Part shown: piece by piece, positions 1 through 9,238 of the stretch
Position numbering within the stretch: the stretch's first letter is position 1
Layout: every line of letters starts with the position of its first letter
Origin: Bog-950 sp044228435
GTDB taxonomy: Bacteria; Bacteroidota; Bacteroidia; Chitinophagales; LD1
Direction of reading: 5' to 3'
Assembly: GCA_044228435.1 (NCBI GenBank)
Contig: JBGAUW010000004.1
Location: 62,001-126,000 of the forward strand
Length of the DNA: 64,000 bases
The notes under the pieces: model-generated
Databases searched by the model: none
Told to the model about the DNA's origin: nothing
Seen by the model: only the letters and a program-made list of their open reading frames with translations
Translations under genes and position numbers: made by a program

Positions 1-2
1 TT

Positions 3-2792
3 ATCAATTGCCCTAAAGATATGAGCCTGCGCTTATCGGGCATCTATTATAACATTGGTGTTAACCTTGCCGGTATTCGCGTAAGTATTAATAATGCCGT
101 TTTTTCAAATAATAATGGCAGCGCCTTTGGTTCGTCGTTAATGAGCAGCTGTGGTGCTGCTATTACCTTAAACAATTGCATATTTATTAATAACAGTGCC
201 CTATACCAGGCAGGCGGCGTATTTGCCAATGGCGATACCGTTATTATTAACGGCTGCTCATTTAAAAACAACGCCACTACCGATATTGGTGGCGAAGGTG
301 GCGGTGCTGTATTTAATAACGGCGGCTACATGCGTATTACCAACAGTACGTTTAGCGGTAATTTTAGCGGCTCTACCTCGGGCACCGGTGCCGGCGGTGC
401 TGTTAAAAACCATGCCGGTGGAACTATGGATGTAATTAACTGTACATTTTATAACAACCATTCAGAAACCAATGGCGGCGCTTTGCAAAACGCACCCTCC
501 TCTACCTGTCGCCTAAGCAATAATATTTTTGTAGGCAACAGCGCTGCCAATAACGGCCCCGATTTATTTGGCACATTCGTATCGCTTGATGGGCACAATC
601 TTTTTGGCGATACTACAGGCGCTATTATAAGCGGTGTAACTACCGGCAATATTTATGGCGCTACGGTTGCAAGCGTGTTAGATACCAACCTGCTGGATAA
701 CGGACACTTTATGCTTACCCATGCCCTGGTAGCGGGCAGCCCGGCAATTAATGCAGCCGATGATGCTGTAACTACCAGTTACGACCAACGCGAGTTTATA
801 CGCAACGGCCTGCCCGATATGGGTGCTTTTGAATACAACGGCACTAATCCTTGTACCGGTTTTGCAGTAGCTATTGATGAGGAAGTGCCTTCGTGCACGC
901 CTGTAATGCACAACCTTGGTATTACCATTACCGGAGGTACCGCCCCCTATACATCTAATATTTACGATACCGATGTAACCTGGCTTTGCGGCGACAGCAT
1001 AAACCATTTTGGCAGCGGCACCTTTATAGCCACTGTATTTGATACCGCCCATTGTGTGGCAAAAGATACGATTGTTATATACGACGCAACCACCCAAATT
1101 AATTACGAAATTGCTTTTTGCACCGGCGACAGTATAACTTTCAGAGGAACTACTTATTCGGTAGCCGGCACTTACACAACCAACTATGCCTGCGATAGTG
1201 CAGTAAACGTAATTGTAAGCGAAAACTCGGCCCCTACGGTTAGCTACGATTTTCAAAAATGTGCAGGCGATAGCATTACCGTTAATGGCTTTACTTATAC
1301 TACTTACGATACTTACTATCAATACTACGGCTGCGACAGTATGGTAGAGATTAATTTTTATGAGCTTGAACCTGCCAATGTTGATTATGAGTTTAGCATT
1401 TGCGGCGGCGATAGCGTTACTGTAAATGGCATTACATATCGCTTAGCCGGCGACTATTTCCAATACTACGGCTGCGATAGCACTGTAGAAGTTTATATCG
1501 ACTATGGGTCGGAGCCTGTTATTGAATACACAAATACCATTTGTTATGGGCAAAGCCTAACTGTAGGCACACACACCTATACTACCAGTGGCGTTTACAA
1601 CGACTTTTTTGCCTGCGATAGCGTAGTAGTTACCAACCTTACCGTATTGCCGCAACTGAACCTCCCTCAAATTTCGGTAGAAGGCATTACCTGCCATAAC
1701 GATGTAGCGGGCACCCTAAAATTAAGCAACCCAACCGACCTTACTATCACTATTGCCGACAGCACTTTCACCTTCGGACCCGATACTACCTGGGCAGATT
1801 CGGTTATTGCTTTCAGCACACAGTATTCTTCCAACAATTGGTCGGCCCGCCAGTTATTATACGAACCAAACACCTATCCAAATTACGGCGATATCAGCAC
1901 CGCCTGGACAGCCGATACTTATGGCGACCACCGCGACTTCTTAGTGGTAGGTTACAGCACGCCTGTACTTACTAACGAAGTGCTTATTTACGAAACCAGC
2001 TCACCTGGTTTTATTGACACCGTATATGTGCACGAAACCTCGGGCAACTGGCTTACCGTTTATACGGCCACAGCAGCGGCGGGCCCCGAAGTAGCGACTA
2101 TTTTTCGTGTAACTCTTCCGGCCATCACATCCGTTGATGCGGTTCGTTGGGCTATTGCTACCGATAAGGCTACCGACTGGGTAGAATATGATGCTGTTGG
2201 TTTAGTGCGTTACAGCACCGATACTGCTTCCTATACTGTTACCGCCGGTGGTGTTTACCCTGTAAGCTTATCGGCTTATGGTTGCACCGTAGCCGATACT
2301 ATTACCGTTCCTGTTCCACCGGTTTTATTGGCTGTAAGTGCCAGCACCGACAGCGTTTGCAGTGGCCAGCCGACCACCTTACTGGCCACCGGCTCTGAAA
2401 CATATGTATGGAGCAACAGCGCTACCACCTCTACACAAATTGTAACACCTACCGCCAACACTACTTATTCAGTAACAGCAACCGACTTATTTGGCTGCGT
2501 AGCCAGCGATTCGGTAACAATAAGCGTGCAGGTTTGCGTGGGCATAAACGAGCAAAGCCCCAACACTTTTGATTTGCAGGTTTACCCTAACCCGGCACAG
2601 GAATTTTTAATTATTACCTGCGATGAGCAGATAGAAACTACCGAAGTTTACTCGGTAATTGGCGAGCAGGTAATTTTTATAAAAGGCCAGATAACTAAAG
2701 TTAATACAGCCCCTTTGCCACAGGGCATGTATACGTTACAAATAAAAACAACCGAAGGTAAAAGCGCCGTTAAAAGGTTTGTAAAACAATAA
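3..2792 (+). CDS. Secreted surface protein with beta-helix, repeats and T9SS sorting domain (5' partial)
   Basis: The frame is open to the left edge of the window, so the gene starts upstream and its signal peptide is missing. Roughly the first 270 residues are Asn/Gly-rich short repeats of the right-handed parallel beta-helix type and end in a choice-of-anchor-Q-like stretch (SPAINAADD, DMGAFEYNG). Four modules of about 40 residues follow (positions about 1110-1640), each with a Cys-x-Gly-Asp/Gln-Ser start and an ACDS or GCDS end. A Thr-rich Ig-like part comes next. The last 70 or so residues begin at VYPNPAQ and end KRFVKQ, which is the typical type IX secretion C-terminal sorting domain. 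The inferred role is a cell-surface or released adhesin-like protein; no ligand can be predicted. A terminator follows. Confidence 0.85.
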   Translation: MNCPKDMSLRLSGIYYNIGVNLAGIRVSINNAVFSNNNGSAFGSSLMSSCGAAITLNNCIFINNSALYQAGGVFANGDTVIINGCSFKNNATTDIGGEGGGAVFNNGGYMRITNSTFSGNFSGSTSGTGAGGAVKNHAGGTMDVINCTFYNNHSETNGGALQNAPSSTCRLSNNIFVGNSAANNGPDLFGTFVSLDGHNLFGDTTGAIISGVTTGNIYGATVASVLDTNLLDNGHFMLTHALVAGSPAINAADDAVTTSYDQREFIRNGLPDMGAFEYNGTNPCTGFAVAIDEEVPSCTPVMHNLGITITGGTAPYTSNIYDTDVTWLCGDSINHFGSGTFIATVFDTAHCVAKDTIVIYDATTQINYEIAFCTGDSITFRGTTYSVAGTYTTNYACDSAVNVIVSENSAPTVSYDFQKCAGDSITVNGFTYTTYDTYYQYYGCDSMVEINFYELEPANVDYEFSICGGDSVTVNGITYRLAGDYFQYYGCDSTVEVYIDYGSEPVIEYTNTICYGQSLTVGTHTYTTSGVYNDFFACDSVVVTNLTVLPQLNLPQISVEGITCHNDVAGTLKLSNPTDLTITIADSTFTFGPDTTWADSVIAFSTQYSSNNWSARQLLYEPNTYPNYGDISTAWTADTYGDHRDFLVVGYSTPVLTNEVLIYETSSPGFIDTVYVHETSGNWLTVYTATAAAGPEVATIFRVTLPAITSVDAVRWAIATDKATDWVEYDAVGLVRYSTDTASYTVTAGGVYPVSLSAYGCTVADTITVPVPPVLLAVSASTDSVCSGQPTTLLATGSETYVWSNSATTSTQIVTPTANTTYSVTATDLFGCVASDSVTISVQVCVGINEQSPNTFDLQVYPNPAQEFLIITCDEQIETTEVYSVIGEQVIFIKGQITKVNTAPLPQGMYTLQIKTTEGKSAVKRFVKQ

Positions 2793-2856
2793 GCAAAAAC
2801 AGCCGCCTTGCAGCAGCAAGCTTATCCTAAATTTTGATGTGGTTTTGTTTACTGTA

Positions 2857-2893
2857 TCCCGCTTTCCTGCAAAGAGAAAGCGGGATTTTTTTT
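2857..2893 (+). terminator. Rho-independent terminator after the T9SS protein
   Basis: A perfect 10-bp stem, 2857-2866 (TCCCGCTTTC) pairing with 2876-2885, is followed by a run of eight T (2886-2893). It lies 65 bases past the stop codon. Confidence 0.9.
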
Positions 2894-3074
2894 GCCTCTC
2901 AGGAGTTGCAAAAATGGCGTTAGTTTTTGCCTGATTTTAAGGCTTGGGCGGGCATTTATAAAACATTCGCGTTATTGGTAAATTCTATTTAACTATGTTT
3001 TGCAGAAAATAATGTTTTGCAAAAGCGAAGTTGTTTTATATTTAAACCGTAATCACACACAAAATCAACATTAT

Positions 3075-4418
3075 ATGAGTAAGAAATTTTTAAAGGCAGC
3101 GGCATGCTTTGGGTTTATGCTGGCTGTTTCGGTGCAGCTAAACGCGCAGAATAAGGACATTGATAAGGGCAAAGAAACCCTGGTTAAAGCCATGGAGCAG
3201 AAAGATGCAGCCAAGCGTAATGAGATGGTGCAAAAGGCCACGGAATCGTTTCAGAAAGGTGGCATGAAACGCGAAATGTATGCCCTTATAGGCGACGCGT
3301 TTTTAGATAAGAAAGACTATGTAAATGCACAAAGCAATTACAGCCGCTGCGATAAGCCCGAAAAGAAAGAAGGCATGAAAAAACTGGCTGAAGCGTATGT
3401 GGAAGAAGCTTTTAGCGGCGACGAAAAAAACGAAGCTAAAGCCTTGCGCAAGGCTATGGATTTTTATACTAAAGCCGAGGCTGCTAAAGAAGGTGCCCGT
3501 GTAATTGGCGACCGCTTTTACGAAAAAGGACCAGCCAGCTATAACAAAGCGCTAGACTATTATGTATTAGGCGGAGCTGATGTAAAAGTTGAGCAAATTG
3601 CCAAGCAATATGCCGATAAAGGCGGCGACGATGAAGTAAAAGCTGCCGAAACCTACTTAAAACTTAAAACACCCGAAGCGGCTAAAAAAGCAGGTGATAT
3701 TTATTACGCGCGCAATGAGTTTCAGAAGGCGATTGATGCTTACCTGAGTGGTGGTGTGGAAGAGGGTATTACCAAATATGCCGACTACTTGTACAGCGAA
3801 CACAGAAATGAAGATGCCGATAACCTGATTATGCGTTTGGGCGATACTTATGCTGAAAAGAAAAATGACGATGCCAACGAAAAATTAGCCGCCTCTGTAA
3901 TGAATAAAGGCAGCTACCTGTTAGCCTCTAAATTATACGATAAGGCCGGTAACGTATCGATGGGCGATAAAGCCCGCGCTTACGATGCACTTGCCAACTT
4001 CCGCTTAGAAGAAGCCAGCGGCCTGTTTACGCAAAGCAACGATGCGGCTATGGCCAAATTAATTGCCGATAACCAAAAGGTGCTTACCCCACTACAAGAC
4101 CTTGCCGAAACCCTGGAGGCCCTGATGAAAAATGCGCCCAACATAAGCGTAGTAATTGACAGTGTAACGGGTAAAGCGATTCAATCGGTAAGCGACCAAA
4201 AAATGCAGGAAGACTACTACAAATCGGTTCGCGAACAGATTATTAAAAACGTAAACGATTTATCGGTAAATTTTGCCAAGCTTAGCGACCCTACACTTAA
4301 AAAGTTTGTTAAGCAGCGTTTTAGCAAATACGGGGCTGTGCGCAACATATTGGATAAAGACACCTTTGCTATTAAAAAGCAAAAGCAGGATATAAAAGTA
4401 AAAGACGTAATACTTTAA
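3075..4418 (+). CDS. Secreted TPR-like helical repeat protein
   Basis: I chose the ATG at 3075 because the 447-residue product then begins with a clean signal peptide (MSKKFLKAAACFGFMLAVSV, ending LNAQ). An upstream in-frame start at 3000 would put 25 unlikely residues in front of it. The mature protein is rich in Ala, Lys and Asp and is made of repeated helix pairs with TPR-like spacing (for example DYVNAQSNYSRC, EFQKAIDAYLSGG). It has no enzyme motif and no transmembrane segment after the signal. It is probably a periplasmic or outer-membrane-associated scaffold; the family was not recognised. It stands alone between two terminators. Confidence 0.75.
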   Translation: MSKKFLKAAACFGFMLAVSVQLNAQNKDIDKGKETLVKAMEQKDAAKRNEMVQKATESFQKGGMKREMYALIGDAFLDKKDYVNAQSNYSRCDKPEKKEGMKKLAEAYVEEAFSGDEKNEAKALRKAMDFYTKAEAAKEGARVIGDRFYEKGPASYNKALDYYVLGGADVKVEQIAKQYADKGGDDEVKAAETYLKLKTPEAAKKAGDIYYARNEFQKAIDAYLSGGVEEGITKYADYLYSEHRNEDADNLIMRLGDTYAEKKNDDANEKLAASVMNKGSYLLASKLYDKAGNVSMGDKARAYDALANFRLEEASGLFTQSNDAAMAKLIADNQKVLTPLQDLAETLEALMKNAPNISVVIDSVTGKAIQSVSDQKMQEDYYKSVREQIIKNVNDLSVNFAKLSDPTLKKFVKQRFSKYGAVRNILDKDTFAIKKQKQDIKVKDVIL

Positions 4419-4426
4419 ATTACAAC

Positions 4427-4460
4427 AAAAACGCCCCTAAAAACAGGGGCGTTTTTGTTT
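4427..4460 (+). terminator. Rho-independent terminator
   Basis: A stem ACGCCCCT (4431-4438) / AGGGGCGT (4445-4452) is extended by A4/T4 pairing and followed by T-rich sequence. It lies just past the TPR-like gene. Confidence 0.85.
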
Positions 4461-4571
4461 TGGCAGATTAGGCTTGTGTAGTTTATTTGGGTCGCTGCAA
4501 TTTAGCTGCTGCCCAATCGTTTTTTAGTAGCAGAATTTATTTCTATTTTTAGGGTCTTTAAACATGCAATT

Positions 4572-6026
4572 ATGGAAACAGCAACCGCAGGTACAGTAAA
4601 AAGTATCCCCATTAGCCCTAACACCAAGTTAGAGGAAATTTTCAGGGTATACGATGCGCAGCAAAAAAACCGGCAGAACCTTAAAAACTCTACGGCTAAA
4701 GAACGCAAGGCCAAGCTTAAAAAACTGGTAGCTGCTATTAACGAATGGCGCCCCAAAGTAGAAGATGCTGTTTATGCCGATTTGCGCAAACCAAAGGTAG
4801 AAACCGCCTACGCCGAAATTTATAACTCGGTTTCGGAATGTAAGCACGCCATTGAAAACCTGGATGAATGGATGGCACCAAAAGAGGTAGATACCCCTTT
4901 AATGTTTATAGGCTCATCGTCTAAAATTGTACACGAACCTAAGGGTATGGCTTTGTTGCTAACCCCGTGGAACTACCCTTTTCAAATGCCGGTGCAACAC
5001 CTGGTAGCTGCTGTAGCAGCAGGGTGTAGTGTTATTATTAAACCATCTGAGTTTACGCCACAAACATCGGCAGTGGTTAAGGCCATGCTGGCTACCGTGT
5101 TTGCCGAAAATGAAGTAGCCGTAATTGAAGGCGACCACACTATATCTACCGAATTACTGAAACTTAAATTCGACCATATACATTTTACCGGCTCGCCGGC
5201 AGTAGGTAAAGTAGTAATGCACGCCGCAGCCGACCACCTTACATCGGTAACGCTGGAGCTGGGAGGTAAATCGCCGGTTATTATTGACGAGACTGCGAAT
5301 ATTGATGCAGCCGTTAAAAAAATTACCTGGGGTAAGCTAATTAACTGCGGGCAAACGTGCATAGCACCCGATTACGTGTTGGTACACGATAGCAAGAAGG
5401 ATGAGTTTATTAGCAAGCTTATAGCCAACATTAAAAAAGTGTTTGGCGATAACCCACAAAAGAGCGAGGATATAAGCCACATTATTAATAACCGCCATTT
5501 TAATCGTATTAAAGGCTTATTAAATGATGCAGTTAGCCAGGGCGCTAAAATTGAATTGGGCGGCCAAATGGATGAGAGCGATAATTACATAGCACCTACC
5601 ATTCTGTCTAATGTTCCTTTTAACAGCAGGGTAATGCAGGAAGAAATTTTTGGGCCTATACTTCCGATAATTGGTTACAAAAACGATAGCGAAGTTATAA
5701 GCCTGATTAATGGTAAAGAGAAACCTTTAGCCCTTTATATTTTTTCGAGCAAAAACAGCAAGCAGGAGTTTTGGTTAAATAACACTACCGCCGGTGGTAC
5801 TTGTATTAACGATAACCTGGTGCACATTTCGCAGCCTAACCTGCCTTTTGGCGGGGTAAATAACTCGGGTATTGGTAAATCGTTTGGCTACTTTGGCTTT
5901 AAGGAGTTTAGCAACGACCGTGCTGTATTAAAAGCCCTGCACAGCGGCAGTGTGGTAATGCCTTTATGGCAACCGTATGGTAAGCTTACCAAAACCGTTA
6001 CCGACTTTTTGATTAAATATTTTTGA
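4572..6026 (+). CDS. Aldehyde dehydrogenase (class 3 / fatty aldehyde type)
   Basis: This 484-residue NAD(P)-dependent aldehyde dehydrogenase oxidises aldehydes to acids. Visible motifs are the Rossmann/active-site segment PWNYPFQ, the nucleotide-contact segment FTGSPAVGK, the general-base region LELGGKSP (Glu229), the catalytic cysteine in NCGQTCIAPDY (Cys263), and EEIFGPILP. NCGQTC followed by APDY, the absence of a long N-terminal extension and the hydrophobic C-terminal tail fit ALDH3-type enzymes that act on medium and long-chain or fatty aldehydes. The exact substrate cannot be read. A small lipoprotein gene follows within 24 bases and may be cotranscribed, ending at the 6548 terminator. 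Confidence 0.92.
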   Translation: METATAGTVKSIPISPNTKLEEIFRVYDAQQKNRQNLKNSTAKERKAKLKKLVAAINEWRPKVEDAVYADLRKPKVETAYAEIYNSVSECKHAIENLDEWMAPKEVDTPLMFIGSSSKIVHEPKGMALLLTPWNYPFQMPVQHLVAAVAAGCSVIIKPSEFTPQTSAVVKAMLATVFAENEVAVIEGDHTISTELLKLKFDHIHFTGSPAVGKVVMHAAADHLTSVTLELGGKSPVIIDETANIDAAVKKITWGKLINCGQTCIAPDYVLVHDSKKDEFISKLIANIKKVFGDNPQKSEDISHIINNRHFNRIKGLLNDAVSQGAKIELGGQMDESDNYIAPTILSNVPFNSRVMQEEIFGPILPIIGYKNDSEVISLINGKEKPLALYIFSSKNSKQEFWLNNTTAGGTCINDNLVHISQPNLPFGGVNNSGIGKSFGYFGFKEFSNDRAVLKALHSGSVVMPLWQPYGKLTKTVTDFLIKYF

Positions 6027-6049
6027 AACTGAACTTGAACAAAACCCTA

Positions 6050-6526
6050 ATGAGCAGAAAATTTTTAGTTGCAGGATTATTGGTAGTAGCAGGCGCGCTT
6101 GTTTTTATTAATGGCTGTAAAAAAGAGATTACCGGCGAACCGCTGGAACCTATTACCATTGTAAAACCGGATTCGTCTATTACCCGCTACTTCCCGAGCG
6201 ACTCGGTGCCTATGCAGTTTAAATTTACTACCGATAGGCCCATTAATTGGATATTGGGTAAATATGATTTAGATACTACCAGCAATACCGCGTACGTACC
6301 CAGCTATTACGATACACTTTTCTTTTTAAAGTTAGATACCGTAGAACCGCGTGTTAATCTTTATAATTACTCGGTTACTTACTTTGTACCCGATACCTTA
6401 ATGCCTTATTCGAGCATCCGCTTTAAGGTTTCGTTCGAGGCAGGTTCATCTACTTTTAGAACCGGCCAAAACTACCCTGCAGGTAAAGTAGGTGCCAGCA
6501 AAGAGTTTAGAGTAGACGTGAAATAG
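6050..6526 (+). CDS. Small lipoprotein of unknown function
   Basis: The ATG at 6050 gives a 158-residue protein with a lipoprotein signal (SRKFLVAGLLVVAGALVF then INGC, the lipobox Cys, followed by KKE). An in-frame TTG at 6023 would overlap the aldehyde dehydrogenase stop but adds nothing useful. The mature part is about 130 residues, rich in Asp, Thr, Ser, Pro and Tyr, and has the look of a beta-sandwich (PDSSITRYFPSDS, RPINWILGKYDL). No family was recognised. It is probably anchored in the outer or inner membrane. Its closeness to the dehydrogenase suggests shared transcription but not a shared pathway. Confidence 0.75.
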   Translation: MSRKFLVAGLLVVAGALVFINGCKKEITGEPLEPITIVKPDSSITRYFPSDSVPMQFKFTTDRPINWILGKYDLDTTSNTAYVPSYYDTLFFLKLDTVEPRVNLYNYSVTYFVPDTLMPYSSIRFKVSFEAGSSTFRTGQNYPAGKVGASKEFRVDVK

Positions 6527-6547
6527 ATATTTAGCTATTTAAAGAAA

Positions 6548-6578
6548 CCCCGCTCCCGAACAGAGAGCGGGGTTTTTT
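6548..6578 (+). terminator. Rho-independent terminator
   Basis: Perfect stem CCCCGCTC (6548-6555) / GAGCGGGG (6565-6572) followed by six T. It closes the dehydrogenase-lipoprotein unit. Confidence 0.9.
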
Positions 6579-6629
6579 GTTTTTATGCTGTAGCTTGTTA
6601 GGCAGACTGACCTAGTACCTTATTATGCC

Positions 6630-6781
6630 ACAGGCGGCACCGATGGTGCGCGGCCAATTTTATTCCCTCATGCTACAAACAGCCGACCGCTATGCGGTGT
6701 GATTTGCTTTCGCTTCGTAGAAGCGCTCTAGTTTGTAGTAAAGAGACAACCAGCAAACGCGCGCCAGAGGCGCCGCCTGTT
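6630..6781. repeat. Hairpin-forming intergenic repeat, family B copy 1
   Basis: About 150 bp whose ends are imperfect inverted repeats (ACAGGCGGCACCGATGGTGC at 6630 against the complement of GCGCCAGAGGCGCCGCCTGT at 6761-6780). Inside are TTTTATTCC and CTACAAACAG and a mirrored TTTGTAGTA. The same ends and core occur at 21723-21895. No protein is encoded. It looks like a non-autonomous palindromic (MITE/REP-like) element. Confidence 0.6.
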
Positions 6782-6803
6782 CTTATAACAATAACAAGGC
6801 TTC

Positions 6804-7493
6804 TTAAAAATTAGTTTGCGAAGGCTCCATATCTAAGCCGTACTGCGTTTCGCGGTGCACGTAGTTTACAATTTTGTAGGCTACGTAGCTGGCCAGGGGG
6901 GCAAAAATAACATCGCTGCTGTAGTGCACATGCTGCCACATTAGCAACAAGGCCACTATAATTGTAGCGGTAAGGACCCAGGCTTTTACATACTTGTTTA
7001 ACGATATAAGCATAACTATGCTAAGAGCGCCAATGTGCCCCGAAAAAAAGAGGTCTTTGGTAACAAAGGTTTCGTGGGTATGCAAAAACAGGTTAGCCAC
7101 CGGGTCCCAAAGCGGCACCATGCCTACCGGGGGCTCCAGCGCTACTACCGAAATACAGAAAGTGCGGGCAAACATCATTAGGGCAAACATTTGCAGGCCT
7201 CTTACAAATTGCACCGGGTAAACCAGCACAAAAGCAGCGCCCAGCAGTATGGCAGAGTATTCTACAATGAAAATAGGCAACGAAAAGTCCATGGGCTGCA
7301 TAAGGTTAAGCACCATATCGTTAATCTGTATGCCGGGCCGGCCCTGCCACATACGCAGGCAATAAAAGTTGTGCAGGTGCGCTACTACAAATAGCAGTAA
7401 TGAAAAAATGAGCTGGTTGCGAAAACTTTTCGAACCACGCACATTATTCCAGGCTGTTGGAATGTATTTTAGTTCTGCCAGCATTGTTCTCAA
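6804..7493 (-). CDS. Sphingomyelin-synthase-like PAP2-family membrane protein
   Basis: A 229-residue integral membrane protein with about six hydrophobic segments. Its C-terminal half carries the sphingomyelin synthase-related PAP2_C signature: KDLFFSGHIG (His153) and HVHYSSDVIFAP (His190, Asp194), the His-His-Asp set used for phospho-head-group transfer. Known members transfer phosphocholine or phosphoethanolamine to ceramide or act as lipid phosphatases. Many Bacteroidota make sphingolipids, so a head-group transferase or ceramide-phosphate phosphatase is a reasonable inference, but the substrate is not shown. It is monocistronic, divergent from the small membrane protein at 7556, and both promoters must fit in 62 bases. 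Confidence 0.75.
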   Translation of the reverse strand: MRTMLAELKYIPTAWNNVRGSKSFRNQLIFSLLLFVVAHLHNFYCLRMWQGRPGIQINDMVLNLMQPMDFSLPIFIVEYSAILLGAAFVLVYPVQFVRGLQMFALMMFARTFCISVVALEPPVGMVPLWDPVANLFLHTHETFVTKDLFFSGHIGALSIVMLISLNKYVKAWVLTATIIVALLLMWQHVHYSSDVIFAPLASYVAYKIVNYVHRETQYGLDMEPSQTNF

Positions 7494-7555
7494 AAATAGA
7501 AAAACATATTTAAATGGTTAATCCCAATTTTTGCTAAACTAATTACCTTTCAACC

Positions 7556-7906
7556 ATGAAAGTTCCCCCTGTAGCTATAAAAGTACTCATAGCCATCTTT
7601 TTGGTTATTGCGGTACTGGTGCATATTCTGGGCCTGTTTACGCATGTAAGCGACGAAAGCCTTGCTTCGCACCTCATCCATATTGCCAGTTATTCCCTTT
7701 GTCTTTTTACCTTTTTAAAGCCCATAAAGTTTCGTTTATGGCTTTATTGTATGGGCATTGTTTACCCCTTTATGTTCCATGCCAATTGCTTTTTTATGCC
7801 TTTAATACAGCAGCAAAAGTTTAATGCCATTTGCCTGCAGGTAATTGTAATACTGCCGCTTGCGGCTGTGTTGATTTGGCAGTGGGATAAGGAATCAACT
7901 TTCTAA
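7556..7906 (+). CDS. Small four-helix membrane protein of unknown function
   Basis: A 116-residue very hydrophobic protein with about four predicted membrane helices (starting AIKVLIAIFLVIAVLVHILG and ending QVIVILPLAAVLIWQW). It has no charged active-site pattern and no family was recognised. It reads toward the secreted protein at 7933, 26 bases away, so the two may be cotranscribed. Confidence 0.65.
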   Translation: MKVPPVAIKVLIAIFLVIAVLVHILGLFTHVSDESLASHLIHIASYSLCLFTFLKPIKFRLWLYCMGIVYPFMFHANCFFMPLIQQQKFNAICLQVIVILPLAAVLIWQWDKESTF

Positions 7907-7932
7907 GCATAAATTTTAAATCAATTCACTCA

Positions 7933-8601
7933 ATGATAAGGCCTCTGGTTGCTTTTACAGTGTTTATAGCTTTTTTCAACTGTGCATTTGCCTCTGAAGA
8001 ACGGGGCCTATATGTAAACCTGAACAATGATACTATACGAGGTAAAATTAAAGTGTATGAGTGCATAATACCTGGTGCCAAAACAGTGCGGATTGATAAT
8101 ATATACGACCGGCAATTTAAAATGCTGTTTGTAGATGCGCTTGGTAATGCGCATGACCTTACACCCGATACAGTAAACGCTGTAATAATTTTTGATGGAG
8201 AAAGCAAAGGAGTATATCAAAAGTGTAAAACATTTACTTGGGATCGTATTTTTCTGAAATATGATGTGTATGGCAAAGCCAGGCTACTGCACGGTTATTA
8301 TGGCGACCAATTAGGTACTGATAGTTTTGCTATGGAACACAAGAAATTAAATGGAACCTGCGCACTAAGAAGTCCGCGATACTACCTTCAAAAGGAAGAA
8401 GGAAAAATAACCGCAGCGGATGATGTTTTTTTAAAAAAATTCCTTTATAAATTTTTTTCTGATGTTCCGGAGTTGGTGGAGAAAATAAAAACGGGCATTT
8501 ATAAAGATGAAGATTTGAAAACAATGATAATGGAATACAATTATTGGGCGCTCAATGGGCATGGCCCCGATTTGGTTGCGCCCTCGGATAAAAAATACTA
8601 G
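7933..8601 (+). CDS. Secreted protein of unknown function
   Basis: A 222-residue protein with an N-terminal signal peptide (RPLVAFTVFIAFFNCAFAS). The opening of the mature part (GLYVNLNNDTIRGKIKV) resembles the common Bacteroidota secreted proteins in which a short beta-rich domain holds a DT-x-G-K-I motif. The C-terminal part is Lys-rich and probably helical. No catalytic motif is visible. The start ATG is the only one compatible with the signal peptide. Confidence 0.65.
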   Translation: MIRPLVAFTVFIAFFNCAFASEERGLYVNLNNDTIRGKIKVYECIIPGAKTVRIDNIYDRQFKMLFVDALGNAHDLTPDTVNAVIIFDGESKGVYQKCKTFTWDRIFLKYDVYGKARLLHGYYGDQLGTDSFAMEHKKLNGTCALRSPRYYLQKEEGKITAADDVFLKKFLYKFFSDVPELVEKIKTGIYKDEDLKTMIMEYNYWALNGHGPDLVAPSDKKY

Positions 8602-8620
8602 AAAAACTTAGCCCCAACCT

Positions 8621-9235
8621 TCAATACTTCCACCAGTAGTACACCGTCTTTATCCATTCGTTGTTTATCACAATCAGGCCGTCTTCGCTTTTCCACCATT
8701 CCATTTCGTTATAGCGGGAGCTGGGCGCGCCGCGAATGATTAACTCTACGCCTATATCTTTCAGGGGCTTTCTAAATACTTCATCAACCCGGTGAGTGTG
8801 CGTTTTGTGCGATACAATGATGACGCGCTTTAGGTGATGCTGCTTACAGTAGTTCAGAATGATGATAGCCTCCTCTTTGGTGCTGGTGCCATTGCGTATC
8901 ATTACAATTACCGAGTCGGGTATGCCTTGCTGTAGCAGGTTAGCGCGGGCCATATCGCTTTCCAGCGTATCAATATCAAACACGCAAAGCTCATCCATGG
9001 CATTGCCACCGGTGCAAACTATTTTGGGCGCCCAGCCGGCATCAAACAAATTAGCCGCCAGGTTACCACGGTCGAACCCACCACCCGAAAGGATAAAAAT
9101 AGCATCGGATGGTTGCAGGGTATCTTCTACTATAAGATAGTTAACCACGCTGCGCAGCATGGGTACGCGAAAGATGTAAAGTGTGGCACCTACAACTAAT
9201 AAAACAAGAAAGGTGATTAGAAGTTTTTTTCTCAT
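8621..9235 (-). CDS. DUF218 / YdcF-ElyC-SanA family protein
   Basis: A 204-residue protein with one N-terminal membrane helix (KKLLITFLVLLVVGATLYIF), placing the domain outside the cytoplasmic membrane. The DUF218 fold is visible in DAIFILSGGG (about 44-53), KIVCTGGN, the NGTSTKEEAI acidic segment and RVIIVSHKTHTHR. Relatives include SanA and ElyC, which affect envelope integrity and polyprenyl-linked precursor use, though their reactions are poorly defined. The toxin gene lies 3 bases upstream on the same strand, so the TA promoter may also drive this gene. Confidence 0.85.
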   Translation of the reverse strand: MRKKLLITFLVLLVVGATLYIFRVPMLRSVVNYLIVEDTLQPSDAIFILSGGGFDRGNLAANLFDAGWAPKIVCTGGNAMDELCVFDIDTLESDMARANLLQQGIPDSVIVMIRNGTSTKEEAIIILNYCKQHHLKRVIIVSHKTHTHRVDEVFRKPLKDIGVELIIRGAPSSRYNEMEWWKSEDGLIVINNEWIKTVYYWWKY

Positions 9236-9238
9236 CTT

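Noticed and set aside
678..1322. 214-codon minus-strand frame
   Set aside because: It lies wholly inside the T9SS protein gene and has the composition of a shadow frame.
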